From Vibrio sp. S9_S30 (GTDB taxonomy: Bacteria; Pseudomonadota; Gammaproteobacteria; Enterobacterales; Vibrionaceae): 64,000 bases of DNA. This document shows, piece after piece, positions 27,653 through 36,838 of the stretch. Within the stretch, counting starts at the first letter, position 1; each line of letters begins with the position of its first letter. Position numbers and translations under genes: made by a program. Where the stretch lies: positions 62,001-126,000 of the forward strand of contig NZ_JAAUWT010000009.1 of the NCBI RefSeq assembly GCF_014694455.1, given 5' to 3'. The notes beneath the pieces are model-generated. The model ran no database searches and was not told the origin of the DNA. It was given only the letters and a program-made list of their open reading frames with translations.

Positions 27653-28585
27653 ATGATAGTAAAAAACAAATTTAGCCTATTCCCTATTCAGTACGAAGAG
27701 ATCTGGCAAGCCTACAAAACCCATGAAGCCGCTTTTTGGACAACCGAAGAGCTCGATTTTGCGCAAGATCTGCCTGATCTGCAAAAACTGACGGAAGGGG
27801 AGCAGCACTTTATCCGTCACGTTTTGGCGTTTTTCGCGCAAAGTGAAGGCATGATTAATGAGAATTTGTTGACTCGTTTTTACGGTGAAATTGAAATTGC
27901 AGAAGCGCGTTGTTTCCTTGCACTGCAAGCGTTTAATGAAGTCATTCACGCGGAAACGTACGCGCTTCAGCTAGAAACGTACATACCGGATGTGGAAGAG
28001 CGCGAGCGCTTGTTCAACGCCATCGATAACGTGCCAACGGTGAAGCGCAAAGCCCAATGGGTGATGAAGTGGATCTCGTCCGACAAACCCCTTGCCATGC
28101 GCTTAATCGCGTTTGGTTTAGTGGAAGGGCTGTTCTTTGCGGGCAGTTTCTGTGCAATTTACTACTTCCGTAAGCGCGGTTTGTTGGCCGGTCTGGCAGC
28201 AAGTAACGACTTAATCGCCCGCGATGAGGGTTTGCACTTTAGCTTCTCAGCATTGCTGTTTAAAACGCTGGGTCAGGGCAAGGTGACGCAAGCGGAATTT
28301 GAAGAGATATGCCGTGAAGCGGTGTCTATCGAAAAAGAGTTTGTAACAGAGGCATTGCCTGTGGATCTGATCGGTATGAATGCGGATCTGATGTGTCAAT
28401 ACATTGAGCACACGGCGGATGTTATTGCGGGGTTATTTGGGTTTCACCCTGTTTTTGGGGCGGAAAACCCATTTGATTACATGCGCCTGCTTGATATGGA
28501 AGGGAAAACCAATTTCTTTGAAAAACGGGTAACTGAGTATAAACGCCCGCAAGATCGTCAACTGGCTTTTGACGCCGATTTCTAA
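27653..28585 (+). CDS. nrdB: Class I ribonucleotide reductase, small (beta) subunit
   Basis: A 310-residue R2 protein. The metal ligands are visible: Asp35 (EELD), Glu65 by position (SEG), Glu96 and His99 in EVIHAETY, then EGLFFAGSF and DEGLHF. The radical tyrosine is Tyr103, four residues after the His as in E. coli Tyr122. The FWTTEELDF start and overall shortness recall the eukaryote-like R2 group more than E. coli NrdB. No nrdI gene is next to it. Metal use (iron or manganese) cannot be read from the sequence. It starts 64 bases after nrdA with AGGA upstream. Confidence 0.92.
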   Translation: MIVKNKFSLFPIQYEEIWQAYKTHEAAFWTTEELDFAQDLPDLQKLTEGEQHFIRHVLAFFAQSEGMINENLLTRFYGEIEIAEARCFLALQAFNEVIHAETYALQLETYIPDVEERERLFNAIDNVPTVKRKAQWVMKWISSDKPLAMRLIAFGLVEGLFFAGSFCAIYYFRKRGLLAGLAASNDLIARDEGLHFSFSALLFKTLGQGKVTQAEFEEICREAVSIEKEFVTEALPVDLIGMNADLMCQYIEHTADVIAGLFGFHPVFGAENPFDYMRLLDMEGKTNFFEKRVTEYKRPQDRQLAFDADF

Positions 28586-28597
28586 CAGGAGGGGAAC

Positions 28598-28840
28598 ATG
28601 CAAATAGAGATGTTTAGCAAGGACAACTGTCCTCAATGTGTCACCGCAGCCAATTGGATTGCTCAGCAGGGTATGAAGTTACGTCAACTTAAGCTCGATA
28701 AAGACTTCGACCGCGAATCTTTATTTGAACTCTTCCCGACAGCACGCAGCTATCCGCAGTTTAGAGTGAATGGTGAAGCGGTAGGGGATTTTGAATCGCT
28801 GAAAAGACAGTTAGCATTTGTGTCAGAAGCGGCATTTTAG
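28598..28840 (+). CDS. NrdH/glutaredoxin-like thiol protein
   Basis: An 80-residue thioredoxin-fold protein with the dithiol CPQC (residues 11-14 region, DNCPQCVTA) and cis-proline SYPQFRVNGE. The start has AGGAGGGG upstream and lies 12 bases after nrdB. It probably regenerates the NrdA C-terminal cysteines. It differs from classical NrdH in the active-site residues, so 'glutaredoxin-like' is the safer name. Confidence 0.8.
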   Translation: MQIEMFSKDNCPQCVTAANWIAQQGMKLRQLKLDKDFDRESLFELFPTARSYPQFRVNGEAVGDFESLKRQLAFVSEAAF

Positions 28841-28857
28841 TGAGATGTAGAAACGAC

Positions 28858-28883
28858 AATGGCGGCATGTGAATGCCGCCATT
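28858..28883. terminator. Terminator after the nrd operon
   Basis: AATGGCGGCAT (28858-28868), loop GTGA, ATGCCGCCATT (28873-28883), a perfect 11-bp stem followed by TT. It lies between convergent genes. Confidence 0.88.
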
Positions 28884-28905
28884 TTCATGAACCTGACCAC
28901 GGGAT

Positions 28906-30288
28906 TTACATTGTCGTGGTATCGAACTGATAGGTTTTCATGTCGGCTTTTTTCTGTTGCGATGTAAGGGTTCTCAGGCTCTTCATTAACATGGGCAACA
29001 CTATTAGTGTAAGGGCAAGGTTTGAAGCGGGCACCGATAGCCAAATGCCATCTACACCGAGATATGTCGGCAAAATCCATAAAAAAGGCAATTGGATAAA
29101 CATATTACCGGCAGAGACAAATAGGGCTTTGCCACCCATCCCTATCGCCATAAAGTAAACAGAAGCCGCAAATAAAAAGCCATCCAAGTAAAGAGCAAGC
29201 AAATGAAGTTTCACGCCTTGTGCTGTGGCCTCGGTTAATACTGCGTCACCAGTAGTAAACAAAGAGATGGCCGTTAGGGGAGATAGGTTCACCAGCACCA
29301 CCATAACGATCCCCAAGCTTACCGAAACCGATAATGCCAATTTAACGGTTTTAATAATGTTGTTGTATTGCTTGGCACCGAAGTCGTAACTCACTGGTGG
29401 TTGCATTCCGTTAGCGATCCCTTCCGTGAAGTAGTAATACATACTCGCTATGTAACCGACAATGGCAAAAGCCGCGATATGAGTTGCATCGCCGTACATC
29501 ATAAATAGCTTATTGTGCAGTGCCATAACGAAACCAAAATAAAGGAACATCACCAAGGTTGAAACACCGAGTTGAATGATGCGCTTTGCCAAATGCCATT
29601 TAAACACACCATAAAGTACTTTCGCTTCCGAATACTTGCTTAGGAAATAGCAAAGCCCCAATAGGCAGGTGACCAACTGGGCGATTAAGGTGGCCATCGC
29701 CGCCCCTTTTAGCCCCATATTGAGGTGAGCCAAAAAGGCATAGTCGAGTAAAATGTTCGCGAATGCACCGACAACAATCAATGCGGTAGCGAGGTTGGGG
29801 CTGTTGTCATTTCGGACTAACATTGGCAGTGCGGTCGCCCCAATGGTCAGTACGGCACCTGTGGTTAATAGGTTGACGTAATCTTCAGCGAATGCTCTTG
29901 GCAAACCTGAAGCGCCTTGCATGGACAATATTGAGCCGCTGGACATCACTAGGAAGATTGCCCCTACGCTACCCGTAGCAACAATGAGTACAATGGCGGT
30001 GAAGAGAGAATGGTTGACGCACCTTGCATTTCCTTCTCCACGGCTGATGGATGCCACACTGCCGCCCCCCATACCAATCAGTAAGCCAATCCCAATGACG
30101 ATCGCCAATACAGGGTAGGCCATACTGATTCCTGCGAGCCCATCTCTGCCAACGTAGTGACCAACAAAAATGCCATCGATGACTTGATAAAGACCACTCA
30201 CCACCATGGCTACGATAGACGGTATGGCATAACGCCAAAACGTTTTTGTTACGGAATCGGTTTTTTGAGGGAGAGTGATGTGAGACAT
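28906..30288 (-). CDS. MATE-family efflux transporter
   Basis: A 460-residue protein with twelve predicted helices in two halves. The N-terminal FWRYAIPSIVAMVVSGLYQVIDGIFVG-type start (e.g. PSIVAMVVSGLYQ, VDGIF-like IDGIFVGHYVG) is typical of MATE antiporters that pump out cationic compounds. A divergent LysR gene starts about 110 bases away and may regulate it. The exact substrate is unknown. Confidence 0.9.
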   Translation of the reverse strand: MSHITLPQKTDSVTKTFWRYAIPSIVAMVVSGLYQVIDGIFVGHYVGRDGLAGISMAYPVLAIVIGIGLLIGMGGGSVASISRGEGNARCVNHSLFTAIVLIVATGSVGAIFLVMSSGSILSMQGASGLPRAFAEDYVNLLTTGAVLTIGATALPMLVRNDNSPNLATALIVVGAFANILLDYAFLAHLNMGLKGAAMATLIAQLVTCLLGLCYFLSKYSEAKVLYGVFKWHLAKRIIQLGVSTLVMFLYFGFVMALHNKLFMMYGDATHIAAFAIVGYIASMYYYFTEGIANGMQPPVSYDFGAKQYNNIIKTVKLALSVSVSLGIVMVVLVNLSPLTAISLFTTGDAVLTEATAQGVKLHLLALYLDGFLFAASVYFMAIGMGGKALFVSAGNMFIQLPFLWILPTYLGVDGIWLSVPASNLALTLIVLPMLMKSLRTLTSQQKKADMKTYQFDTTTM

Positions 30289-30398
30289 GGCGCGCTTACC
30301 TGACTATTTTGAACAAAATTTGCGCAATTATATTTCTAATGTGGATAGATAAAAGTTAACATCTATCCGTATTTCGGATGGATTGGAGCGATGACAAA

Positions 30399-31283
30399 AT
30401 GAATTGGACTCTGGATCAGATTGAAGCGTTTGTGATGGCGGCTCGCAGTGGGTCCTTTTCCGCAGCAGCCCGAAAAATGGGGAAGGCACAGTCTCGGGTG
30501 AGCAGCGCCATTTCAAACCTAGAGGTGGATCTGGGGTTTGAGCTCTTTGATCGTTCCGCTCGCTTTCCTGTTTTAACCGATTTAGGTAAGCAGATGTTGA
30601 TCGACGCTGAAGCGCTTTTACAACAAAGTCAGAAGCTGAATAGCCGGGCATTAACGGCTTCTTCTGGCGAACCCCTCACCTTAAAACTCACGGTAGATGA
30701 AGCGATCCCTTTGGATACCGCTCATTCCATTTTCACCCACTTAGGGGAGCGATTTCCGAATCTTCGCCTAACGATCACCAATGGCTCGCGTGACGATATC
30801 TCCGCTGCGATTGCCGAAAAGAAAGCGGATATCGGGCTTATGTTTCGCCAAAGTGATTTGCCGAGAGAAGTGGAATTTCAATCCATAGGGTACTTTGAAA
30901 AGGTACTTATCATAGGCGAGGCACACCCATTGGCCAATGAAAAGGAAGTGTCATTATCGGATTTGTATGGAGACCGGCAATTGGTGATTTGCGACCGTTC
31001 TGGAGAAGGAGGCGACAAGGCATTAACGCCGAATCATTGGCACATCGACAGTTATTATTTAATTTGCGATTTGGTGGCGCGTAACCAAGGTTGGGCAATT
31101 GTCCCTCAGCACATCGTCGATTCCGATTGGTTTTTAGGGCAAGTCAAAACCATGAAATGTAAAGATTCGTTTGCGGATATGATGGTAGAAGTTGGGTTAG
31201 TCAAGCGAACGGATAGCCAAACAAGCGAAGTAAAACGTTGGCTGATGACCGAGCTGAAAGAGATGATGGCGAACCGCGCTTAA
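30399..31283 (+). CDS. LysR-family transcriptional regulator
   Basis: A 294-residue regulator from ATG 30399 (GGAG upstream). The helix-turn-helix is classic: FVMAARSGSFSAAARKMGKAQSRVSSAISNLE split over residues about 8-39, then LFDRSARFPVLTDLGK. The effector domain follows. Divergent from the MATE pump, it probably controls it. An upstream ATG at 30378 is less likely because it adds only seven atypical residues. Confidence 0.88.
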   Translation: MNWTLDQIEAFVMAARSGSFSAAARKMGKAQSRVSSAISNLEVDLGFELFDRSARFPVLTDLGKQMLIDAEALLQQSQKLNSRALTASSGEPLTLKLTVDEAIPLDTAHSIFTHLGERFPNLRLTITNGSRDDISAAIAEKKADIGLMFRQSDLPREVEFQSIGYFEKVLIIGEAHPLANEKEVSLSDLYGDRQLVICDRSGEGGDKALTPNHWHIDSYYLICDLVARNQGWAIVPQHIVDSDWFLGQVKTMKCKDSFADMMVEVGLVKRTDSQTSEVKRWLMTELKEMMANRA

Positions 31284-31304
31284 TCTGTGTCAGATTCTTA
31301 AAAA

Positions 31305-31334
31305 TGCCCTACAAGCGGGAAACCATGCAGGGCA
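31305..31334 (-). terminator. Terminator-like hairpin after the OprD-type porin gene
   Basis: TGCCCT (31305-31310) and AGGGCA (31329-31334) pair across an 18-base loop, and on the minus strand the stem is followed by TTTTT. The stem is short, so this is a moderate call. Confidence 0.6.
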
Positions 31335-31353
31335 CAAAGGCAGCTTTTCGGAA

Positions 31354-32769
31354 TTATTTTAGATCCAGGCTGTAGGAAATAAGCAGCTTAACGTCATTGC
31401 GGTCTTGCTTATGCACCACATCGTTACCGCGGAACATGCCGTGGAATAGACGAACGTTAAGCCCTTTCAACCCGCCATCCAAAAACTGATACCCAAGGTT
31501 CCAATCTAACGAATGCATGGTGCCATCGTATTCCTTCTCGGTTTTGCTGGAACGAACGTGAGTGCCATAGTTGGCACCAAGACCAGCGGTTAAGCCTGCA
31601 ACACCAAAATCAGCGAAGTTGTAGTTCACAGCAAGTTTCGCGGCTTTTGTGCCATCAACGTTATAGTCTTCTAGCTGAGAAGCGGTTTGTTGGAAGTTAC
31701 GGTTGTCGGAGTTCGCCCAAGGCGTTAGGCGGAAGTTATAGCCAACTTCTTGACCTTTGGTGTCGGTGGCGCTGAAACCCGCTATCCAAGTAAAGTTGCC
31801 GCTTTTGATGTTGGCGCCCAAGCCAACGTAACGTTGTGCTTGCTGATCTTTCAATCCAGTCAGTTCTGATTCCGCGCGAATACTGCCATGGTAAAAGCCC
31901 GTTAGGTTGACTTTTGCGTTGCCCATGTCGAAGCCATATTGACCCAATACTTGCCAGTTTGTGCGGTAATTTTTCCCTTCCCCGTAGCCTAAATCTATCT
32001 GACCACCATCAAACTTATAGATGCCACCGACCGTGTGAATGTAGTCGATGATCTGGCCTTGTTTGCCACCAGGGTGCTGGTTTTGATGCCAAGTTGTGGT
32101 CATATCGTGGAAGTTTTTACGCCAGTCGTTTTTGAACTTGTCAGCAATGGCATACCCAACCACGAAATCGCCAAAATGCGCTTTGGCTTCAAGCCCGCGG
32201 TAGGCATGTGGGTTTAACCCCCAGCTCGACCGGATGGTACCGATATTGATTCGGGTGTAACCACCGCGCAAGGCGAGACCGGCTTTGTCATCGCCAAATT
32301 TGGCTTTTAGCGATACCACTGGAACGGCAACATAAGACTTTTCGCACGCTTTGCCATCGTATGATGAGTTGTTCTCGCAAGTGTGATCGAAATAGAGAAT
32401 TTCCGACATGCCAGTCGTTTCGCCTAGCTGTAGGTTGGTGTTCGCCCAGATATCAATTCCAACCGTGTCTTTGAAATAACCAGAGCGGTAATCCCAAGCG
32501 AATTGCAAGGTTTGGTTTTCAATATTCGGAACGTACTCACCGTTGTCGTCTTTTTGTTGACGATCTCGGATGTACAAGAAAGAGTGCAGTTTGGATGAAG
32601 AGTCTTCATAAAAGGCTTGTTTAGCTTCATCAGCAAGGTTAAGTGCCGCCGCACTTTGGTTGAGGGCATCGTTTTGATCGCCGTCATTTGCGTGTACAGG
32701 CAGTGCCGCCATTGCAACCAAAATGGAGGGGGTGAGTCTGGAAAGTGGAACCTTTTTTATCGTATTCAT
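31354..32769 (-). CDS. OprD-family outer-membrane porin
   Basis: About 471 residues from ATG 32767-32769. The signal peptide ends LPVHA-N. The mature part has the OprD pattern: FYEDSSSKLHSFLYIRDRQ-like N-terminal strand (SKLHSFLYIRDRQ), AWDYRSGYFKDTVGIDIW, a series of alternating strands and a C-terminal strand LLISYSLDLK. Such porins take up amino acids, sugars or chitooligosaccharides through the outer membrane. It stands alone with its own terminator, so its substrate cannot be inferred from neighbours. Two Cys (CENNSSYDGKACEK) may form a loop disulfide. Confidence 0.85.
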   Translation of the reverse strand: MNTIKKVPLSRLTPSILVAMAALPVHANDGDQNDALNQSAAALNLADEAKQAFYEDSSSKLHSFLYIRDRQQKDDNGEYVPNIENQTLQFAWDYRSGYFKDTVGIDIWANTNLQLGETTGMSEILYFDHTCENNSSYDGKACEKSYVAVPVVSLKAKFGDDKAGLALRGGYTRINIGTIRSSWGLNPHAYRGLEAKAHFGDFVVGYAIADKFKNDWRKNFHDMTTTWHQNQHPGGKQGQIIDYIHTVGGIYKFDGGQIDLGYGEGKNYRTNWQVLGQYGFDMGNAKVNLTGFYHGSIRAESELTGLKDQQAQRYVGLGANIKSGNFTWIAGFSATDTKGQEVGYNFRLTPWANSDNRNFQQTASQLEDYNVDGTKAAKLAVNYNFADFGVAGLTAGLGANYGTHVRSSKTEKEYDGTMHSLDWNLGYQFLDGGLKGLNVRLFHGMFRGNDVVHKQDRNDVKLLISYSLDLK

Positions 32770-33350
32770 AACTATATCCATCAGTTATTAGTTTGTCTGT
32801 GAATAATCACATCAATAATGTTATGAAAACGGCGGTTTTTTAAAATAGAAACGATGTTTTAATTTTGATTTATAAGACTTGGATCATAGTTAGATGACGG
32901 GATTAGAAGTTGATCACAATCTGATTATGGTGGGGGGGACGAGAAAAGACAGGAATTTAATGTATTGATTAATTTAATGATTATTGGCCTCGTCTTTAAG
33001 GCTTGATTTGGCGTTGCCTGCGCGACATCACTTTTTTAATAAAGGGATATTGAGCGGTTTTTTTGTGACATCCATCAATAAAGGTCGACCCATCCATTCG
33101 CTGGTCTTGAATTGAATAGCCGCGACACAGGGGAAATAACTTTGTGTGTTTGGCTTCTCTCCGGTTCTATACCCTCTTCAAAGCATTGGGTAAGGGCATC
33201 ATTGCACTGCACGTATTTCTGTTATTTATGACCAAGTGAAGAATACTATTTGGCTGCAAATCCAACACTTTTTGAGTGAAAAACGTTCGTGAGATTCTCC
33301 GGCTATGCTAGGTTAGCGTATTATTTTTTGATAAAAATCGACCGATTCGA
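32770..33350. other. Intergenic region without a recognised gene
   Basis: About 580 bases of AT-rich sequence between the divergent porin and RarD-like genes. It must contain both promoters. I see a run of seven G near 32931 but no gene, repeat or clear operator. Confidence 0.5.
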
Positions 33351-34286
33351 ATGAACCAAGTGAACAATACGTCGACGGATGAAACCCGAGGAATACTGGC
33401 ATCAATTATCGCTTCCATGGGGTTTGCCCTGTTACCGGCTTATGTGACATTTCAGCCTGACGTTGCTGGCATCATAACCGATGTTGATATGGGGAATTGG
33501 TTGGCTGGTCAGCGAGTAATGTGGGGGTCGATACTCCTATTGCTCGGTCTTACTCTATTTGGACGGCTCCCGACGTTTTGGTCTTTCTTTTCGCAGTGGC
33601 GATTGTGGCCAAGATTCATGCTATCGGCGATGCTGATTGCGCCGCAACTTTGGGTGTTTGTTTGGGCACCCCTCCAAGGAGAGACGCTTTCGGTTGCACT
33701 TGGTTATTTTTGCTTGCCTTTAACGTTGGCGGCGACGGCGCATTTTGTGTACAAGGAACGCATTACTCGACAGCAGCTGATTGCCTGTGTTATTGCCGCT
33801 TGCGGCGTGGCGTATGCATACGCCATGGCAGAGGGGGTGTCTTGGATTGTCTTCTTGATTTGCTTCGGTTATCCCGTTTATTTTATGTTTCGCCGCCAAT
33901 ACAACATCAGTAGCGATGTGTCTTTCAGTTTGGAGAACCTGTTTTTATTGCCGTTTGCCCTCATCGGTATGGCATTGATTTATCCTATGGAGTCTTGGGG
34001 AGCCATTGCACCCAATGCTTGGCTGTATTACATCGGCTTGGCTTTTACTGGGATTATTCCGATTATTCTCTTTTTCTATGCGTCGCAGCAGCTGCCCTTG
34101 ACCTTATTTGGATTACTCGGTTATTTGGAACCCGCGCTGGTTTTTTGTGTGGCGCTGATCTTAGGGGAGCGTATTGCGCTGATCCAGTGGCCAACCTATC
34201 TGGCGATTATGCTAGCATTGGCCATTGTTGCATTTGAGCAGTTTACCATGCGACGATCGTCCCTATTCTCCCGCCCCAAGCTTTGA
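33351..34286 (+). CDS. rarD: RarD/EamA-family permease
   Basis: A 311-residue protein with ten predicted helices. The RarD-like features are GILASIIASMGFALLP near the start, NWLAGQRVMWGSILLL, LWVFVWAPLQGETLSVALGYF and LLGYLEPALVFCVALILGE. It probably carries small metabolites over the inner membrane. No clear ribosome site precedes the start. It ends 24 bases inside the convergent gene. Confidence 0.8.
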   Translation: MNQVNNTSTDETRGILASIIASMGFALLPAYVTFQPDVAGIITDVDMGNWLAGQRVMWGSILLLLGLTLFGRLPTFWSFFSQWRLWPRFMLSAMLIAPQLWVFVWAPLQGETLSVALGYFCLPLTLAATAHFVYKERITRQQLIACVIAACGVAYAYAMAEGVSWIVFLICFGYPVYFMFRRQYNISSDVSFSLENLFLLPFALIGMALIYPMESWGAIAPNAWLYYIGLAFTGIIPIILFFYASQQLPLTLFGLLGYLEPALVFCVALILGERIALIQWPTYLAIMLALAIVAFEQFTMRRSSLFSRPKL

Positions 34287-34988
34287 TTGCTCACTGCTTT
34301 CGACCAACATCTCTGTCGCAGTGTTTTTTAGCATTTGCCATTCTTGCTCATCCACTTCTATGCCTTGTTTCCAAGCGGCTTTCTGAGCGTCGGAGAGCTG
34401 CTTTGCAGGAATATGGATGGTGTAGCCGTCTGATATTGCCGAAAAATCAAAGTCGTCAATCGACAGCACTATCGTCATATCGTGGATGCTCAAAGAATCC
34501 GGCGATACTTGCTCGGAAAAGCACAGCTCCGGTGAAAGGCGTCCTTTGTTGAGCATCAACAATACTTTCTGAGGAGACGATCCATTTTCCCAATAGGCTT
34601 TACACGCAATGCCTTTAGACGCCAGTTTGGCTAATTCACTGTAAGCGAGCCAACGGTTATGGCATCGAGTTAGTTTCAACGTCATTTGACGTCGTTTGAC
34701 CAATTTTTGCAGTGCGAAATCCAGCACAACAGGCAAATGACACGCAAGGCTGGAGCCGTGAAGATCGATCTCTAGGCTGTCATTGCCAAGCTCGCACACC
34801 TCCACAGGGCAATCCTCTTCGTTGCTCATGAATCGGCTGCCATTGTTGAAGTGTTTAACGCCATTGAGCCCCGCCATTTGCAAATCTGCGACCATATTGG
34901 CGATGATATCGGCTTCGCCACAATGTCTTCGCATGCCCAAAAAGGCTTTGGTCACCATTGCCACCAATTCGTTATGAGACACAATCAT
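34263..34988 (-). CDS. Hypothetical protein, DUF3726-like (241 aa)
   Basis: A 241-residue soluble protein that I tentatively place with DUF3726 proteins (HNELVAMVTKAFLGMRRHCGEADIIANMV at the N-terminus resembles them; read in pieces: VTKAFLGMRRH, GEADIIANMVADLQ). No catalytic motif is evident. Its start overlaps the stop of the 566-residue gene by four bases, so it is the last gene of the RidA-ALDH-dipeptidase-BCCT operon. It overlaps the rarD end convergently. Confidence 0.55.
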   Translation of the reverse strand: MIVSHNELVAMVTKAFLGMRRHCGEADIIANMVADLQMAGLNGVKHFNNGSRFMSNEEDCPVEVCELGNDSLEIDLHGSSLACHLPVVLDFALQKLVKRRQMTLKLTRCHNRWLAYSELAKLASKGIACKAYWENGSSPQKVLLMLNKGRLSPELCFSEQVSPDSLSIHDMTIVLSIDDFDFSAISDGYTIHIPAKQLSDAQKAAWKQGIEVDEQEWQMLKNTATEMLVESSEQSKLGAGE

Positions 34989-36685
34989 GATCTTTCGCCT
35001 TCAGAGTGTTGGGTTGATGACGGTAACGTAGGAAAGATCCATTCGTCTTCATGGATTTCATCAAGCAGTGGTGCACCTTGAAAAAACGTCACTCTTACCC
35101 AGCGATCTGACCTTGGGTCAAATTTCGTTGCACCGAAAATCGCCAATTTGCATCGTAATAGGTGCATGGGCAGGGCGTCTTTGTGCAGCACATTCATTTG
35201 TATGTCGCCCATCACTTTGTTTCCGAGTGTCCATGCCCTGCGTGCAATGGCACGGTGTTTTGGGTGTTTTAGTGAAAATTCTGCCATAGAAATATTTGGG
35301 TTTTCGGCGACAAGGGACTGATAAAGCGCGCTCACCTGACGGCCGATATCCAGTGGCAGCTCTTTTTCTTCGCCGGGCTCTACTTCTCGCACACCGAGCC
35401 TTGGTTCTTCTTTATCTTGTGAGCGATACCAAAACCAGTAGTGGTTGTCGTGTTGCGAATAATCGGTGTCAATGGCCCAGCGATAGCGGGTTTCTAGCAA
35501 GGTAATAAATTGCTGAACGGTTCTACTGCCTTCTAAGTATAAGGATTCATCGCAATTCATGTTGTCTTGGTATTGGTCGACTTTTTCTGGGTACAGCTCC
35601 ATTAAGCAGCTCGTTAACGATTCCTGCGCTTCTAAGCTGAAATGAGCATACTGTTCTAGCCGTTGCCCCCAGTTTTGGCTGAGGCTTGTCATGGTATCGA
35701 TGCTGGCTACCAAGCTTTTGAGTTCTAGAACGGCCTTGGCATTACGTTGTCGTTGGGGTTCATTGATGGTGACAACCTGATCTAAATGACAAATGGCTTT
35801 ATTTAATAAGGCGATGAGTTGCGAAATACTGCGATCGTCGGGGAACTGGCTGAGTACTTCTGATAAAGCCGCTTCTCTGGCGGTTAACCACTGGTCGACA
35901 ATACAGGGGTGATTAATGAGGTACGGTGCCATGCCGAGCCCCGTTGCATTGCCAACACCAAGGTAGCGCTGAAATGAGCGATCGAGCTCGACGAAACGGC
36001 TTCCGCCTTGCTGCTTGGCGAGGTAGTGAACCCAATCTAGGCTGAATTCACGCAGCAGGTAAACCGCACACATTTGAGCGCTGAACGATTGCTTAAAATC
36101 TGGGTTGTTTTCCAGCAACTTAAAATCGGCTATGCCAAATTTTCCATTGCCATAGACGGCAGTGGTTCGCAAAATGTAGCCCACTTCTGCCAGTTCCTTT
36201 TCTTCAGGCTGAACGCCCTTCGCCAAACTTGACACAATGTGCTCGAACACTCGGACGCTTTTGTTCGCCCGAGCCAACACCAATACGTTGTTGGGGTTAC
36301 GACCCGCTTCCTGCAAGGGCACATTTTCACGCAGCCTGTTTAAGAGCGCCTGTGATACGTCGCCTTCTACGAGTGCAAACGTCACATCCCATTTCTCGGC
36401 GATCACTCTGTCGTTACGCTCGTCGTCTTCAATTTCACTGCAGAACACCACTAAGTGGTAACGGTTTTCTGGTGTTTTCAGTTGATAAACGACGTGTCCA
36501 AAGCCCTGTGGACACAGTTCCCATTGGTGTTGGGTCACACGCCATTGTTGATGGGCCATTTTGCGGATCAAAGTGCGAACGAAACTGATCCGCGTTTGGT
36601 GCATCGCGCCCAAACGTTCTGGATCCATAACGACATCGGCATTGCGATATTGGGCGTTAACATGAGTAGAACGATGTGCATCCAT
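34985..36685 (-). CDS. Hypothetical protein (566 aa) of a transport and catabolic operon
   Basis: A 566-residue soluble protein with no family I can name. It is mostly helical, with features such as GNGKFGIADFKLL, FSAQMCAVYLLREFSLDWVHY and a conserved-looking WFWYRSQDKEEPRLG. No membrane segment or signal is visible. It lies after the BCCT transporter and is coupled to the DUF3726-like gene by an ATGA overlap, so the two unknowns probably work as a pair. Its start is preceded by a four-unit 18-bp repeat. The function could be enzymatic; no motif supports a specific reaction. Confidence 0.6.
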   Translation of the reverse strand: MDAHRSTHVNAQYRNADVVMDPERLGAMHQTRISFVRTLIRKMAHQQWRVTQHQWELCPQGFGHVVYQLKTPENRYHLVVFCSEIEDDERNDRVIAEKWDVTFALVEGDVSQALLNRLRENVPLQEAGRNPNNVLVLARANKSVRVFEHIVSSLAKGVQPEEKELAEVGYILRTTAVYGNGKFGIADFKLLENNPDFKQSFSAQMCAVYLLREFSLDWVHYLAKQQGGSRFVELDRSFQRYLGVGNATGLGMAPYLINHPCIVDQWLTAREAALSEVLSQFPDDRSISQLIALLNKAICHLDQVVTINEPQRQRNAKAVLELKSLVASIDTMTSLSQNWGQRLEQYAHFSLEAQESLTSCLMELYPEKVDQYQDNMNCDESLYLEGSRTVQQFITLLETRYRWAIDTDYSQHDNHYWFWYRSQDKEEPRLGVREVEPGEEKELPLDIGRQVSALYQSLVAENPNISMAEFSLKHPKHRAIARRAWTLGNKVMGDIQMNVLHKDALPMHLLRCKLAIFGATKFDPRSDRWVRVTFFQGAPLLDEIHEDEWIFPTLPSSTQHSEGERS

Positions 36686-36702
36686 TTTTGCTCACCACCA
36701 TA

Positions 36703-36774
36703 TTGTTATAGGAAGAATCATTGTTATAGGAAGAATCATTGTTATAAGAAAAGTCATCGTTATAAGAAGCATAC
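36703..36774. repeat. 18-bp tandem repeat, four units, in the leader of the 566-aa gene
   Basis: Units 36703-36720 and 36721-36738 are identical; 36739-36756 and 36757-36774 are degenerate copies. They lie between the BCCT stop and the start of the 566-residue gene, about 20 to 90 bases upstream of its start codon. Confidence 0.9.
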
Positions 36775-36838
36775 ACATCAGTGCTATTGGGCATACCAAG
36801 TTCTTGGATAGGTGGGCAAACACCCACCCCACTATTGA

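Noticed and set aside
32780-32830. CRP site near the porin start (TGTGA...TCACA)
   Set aside because: The spacer between the half-sites is four bases instead of six.
36703-36774. CRISPR array
   Set aside because: The four 18-bp units are directly adjacent with no spacers, and no cas genes are present.
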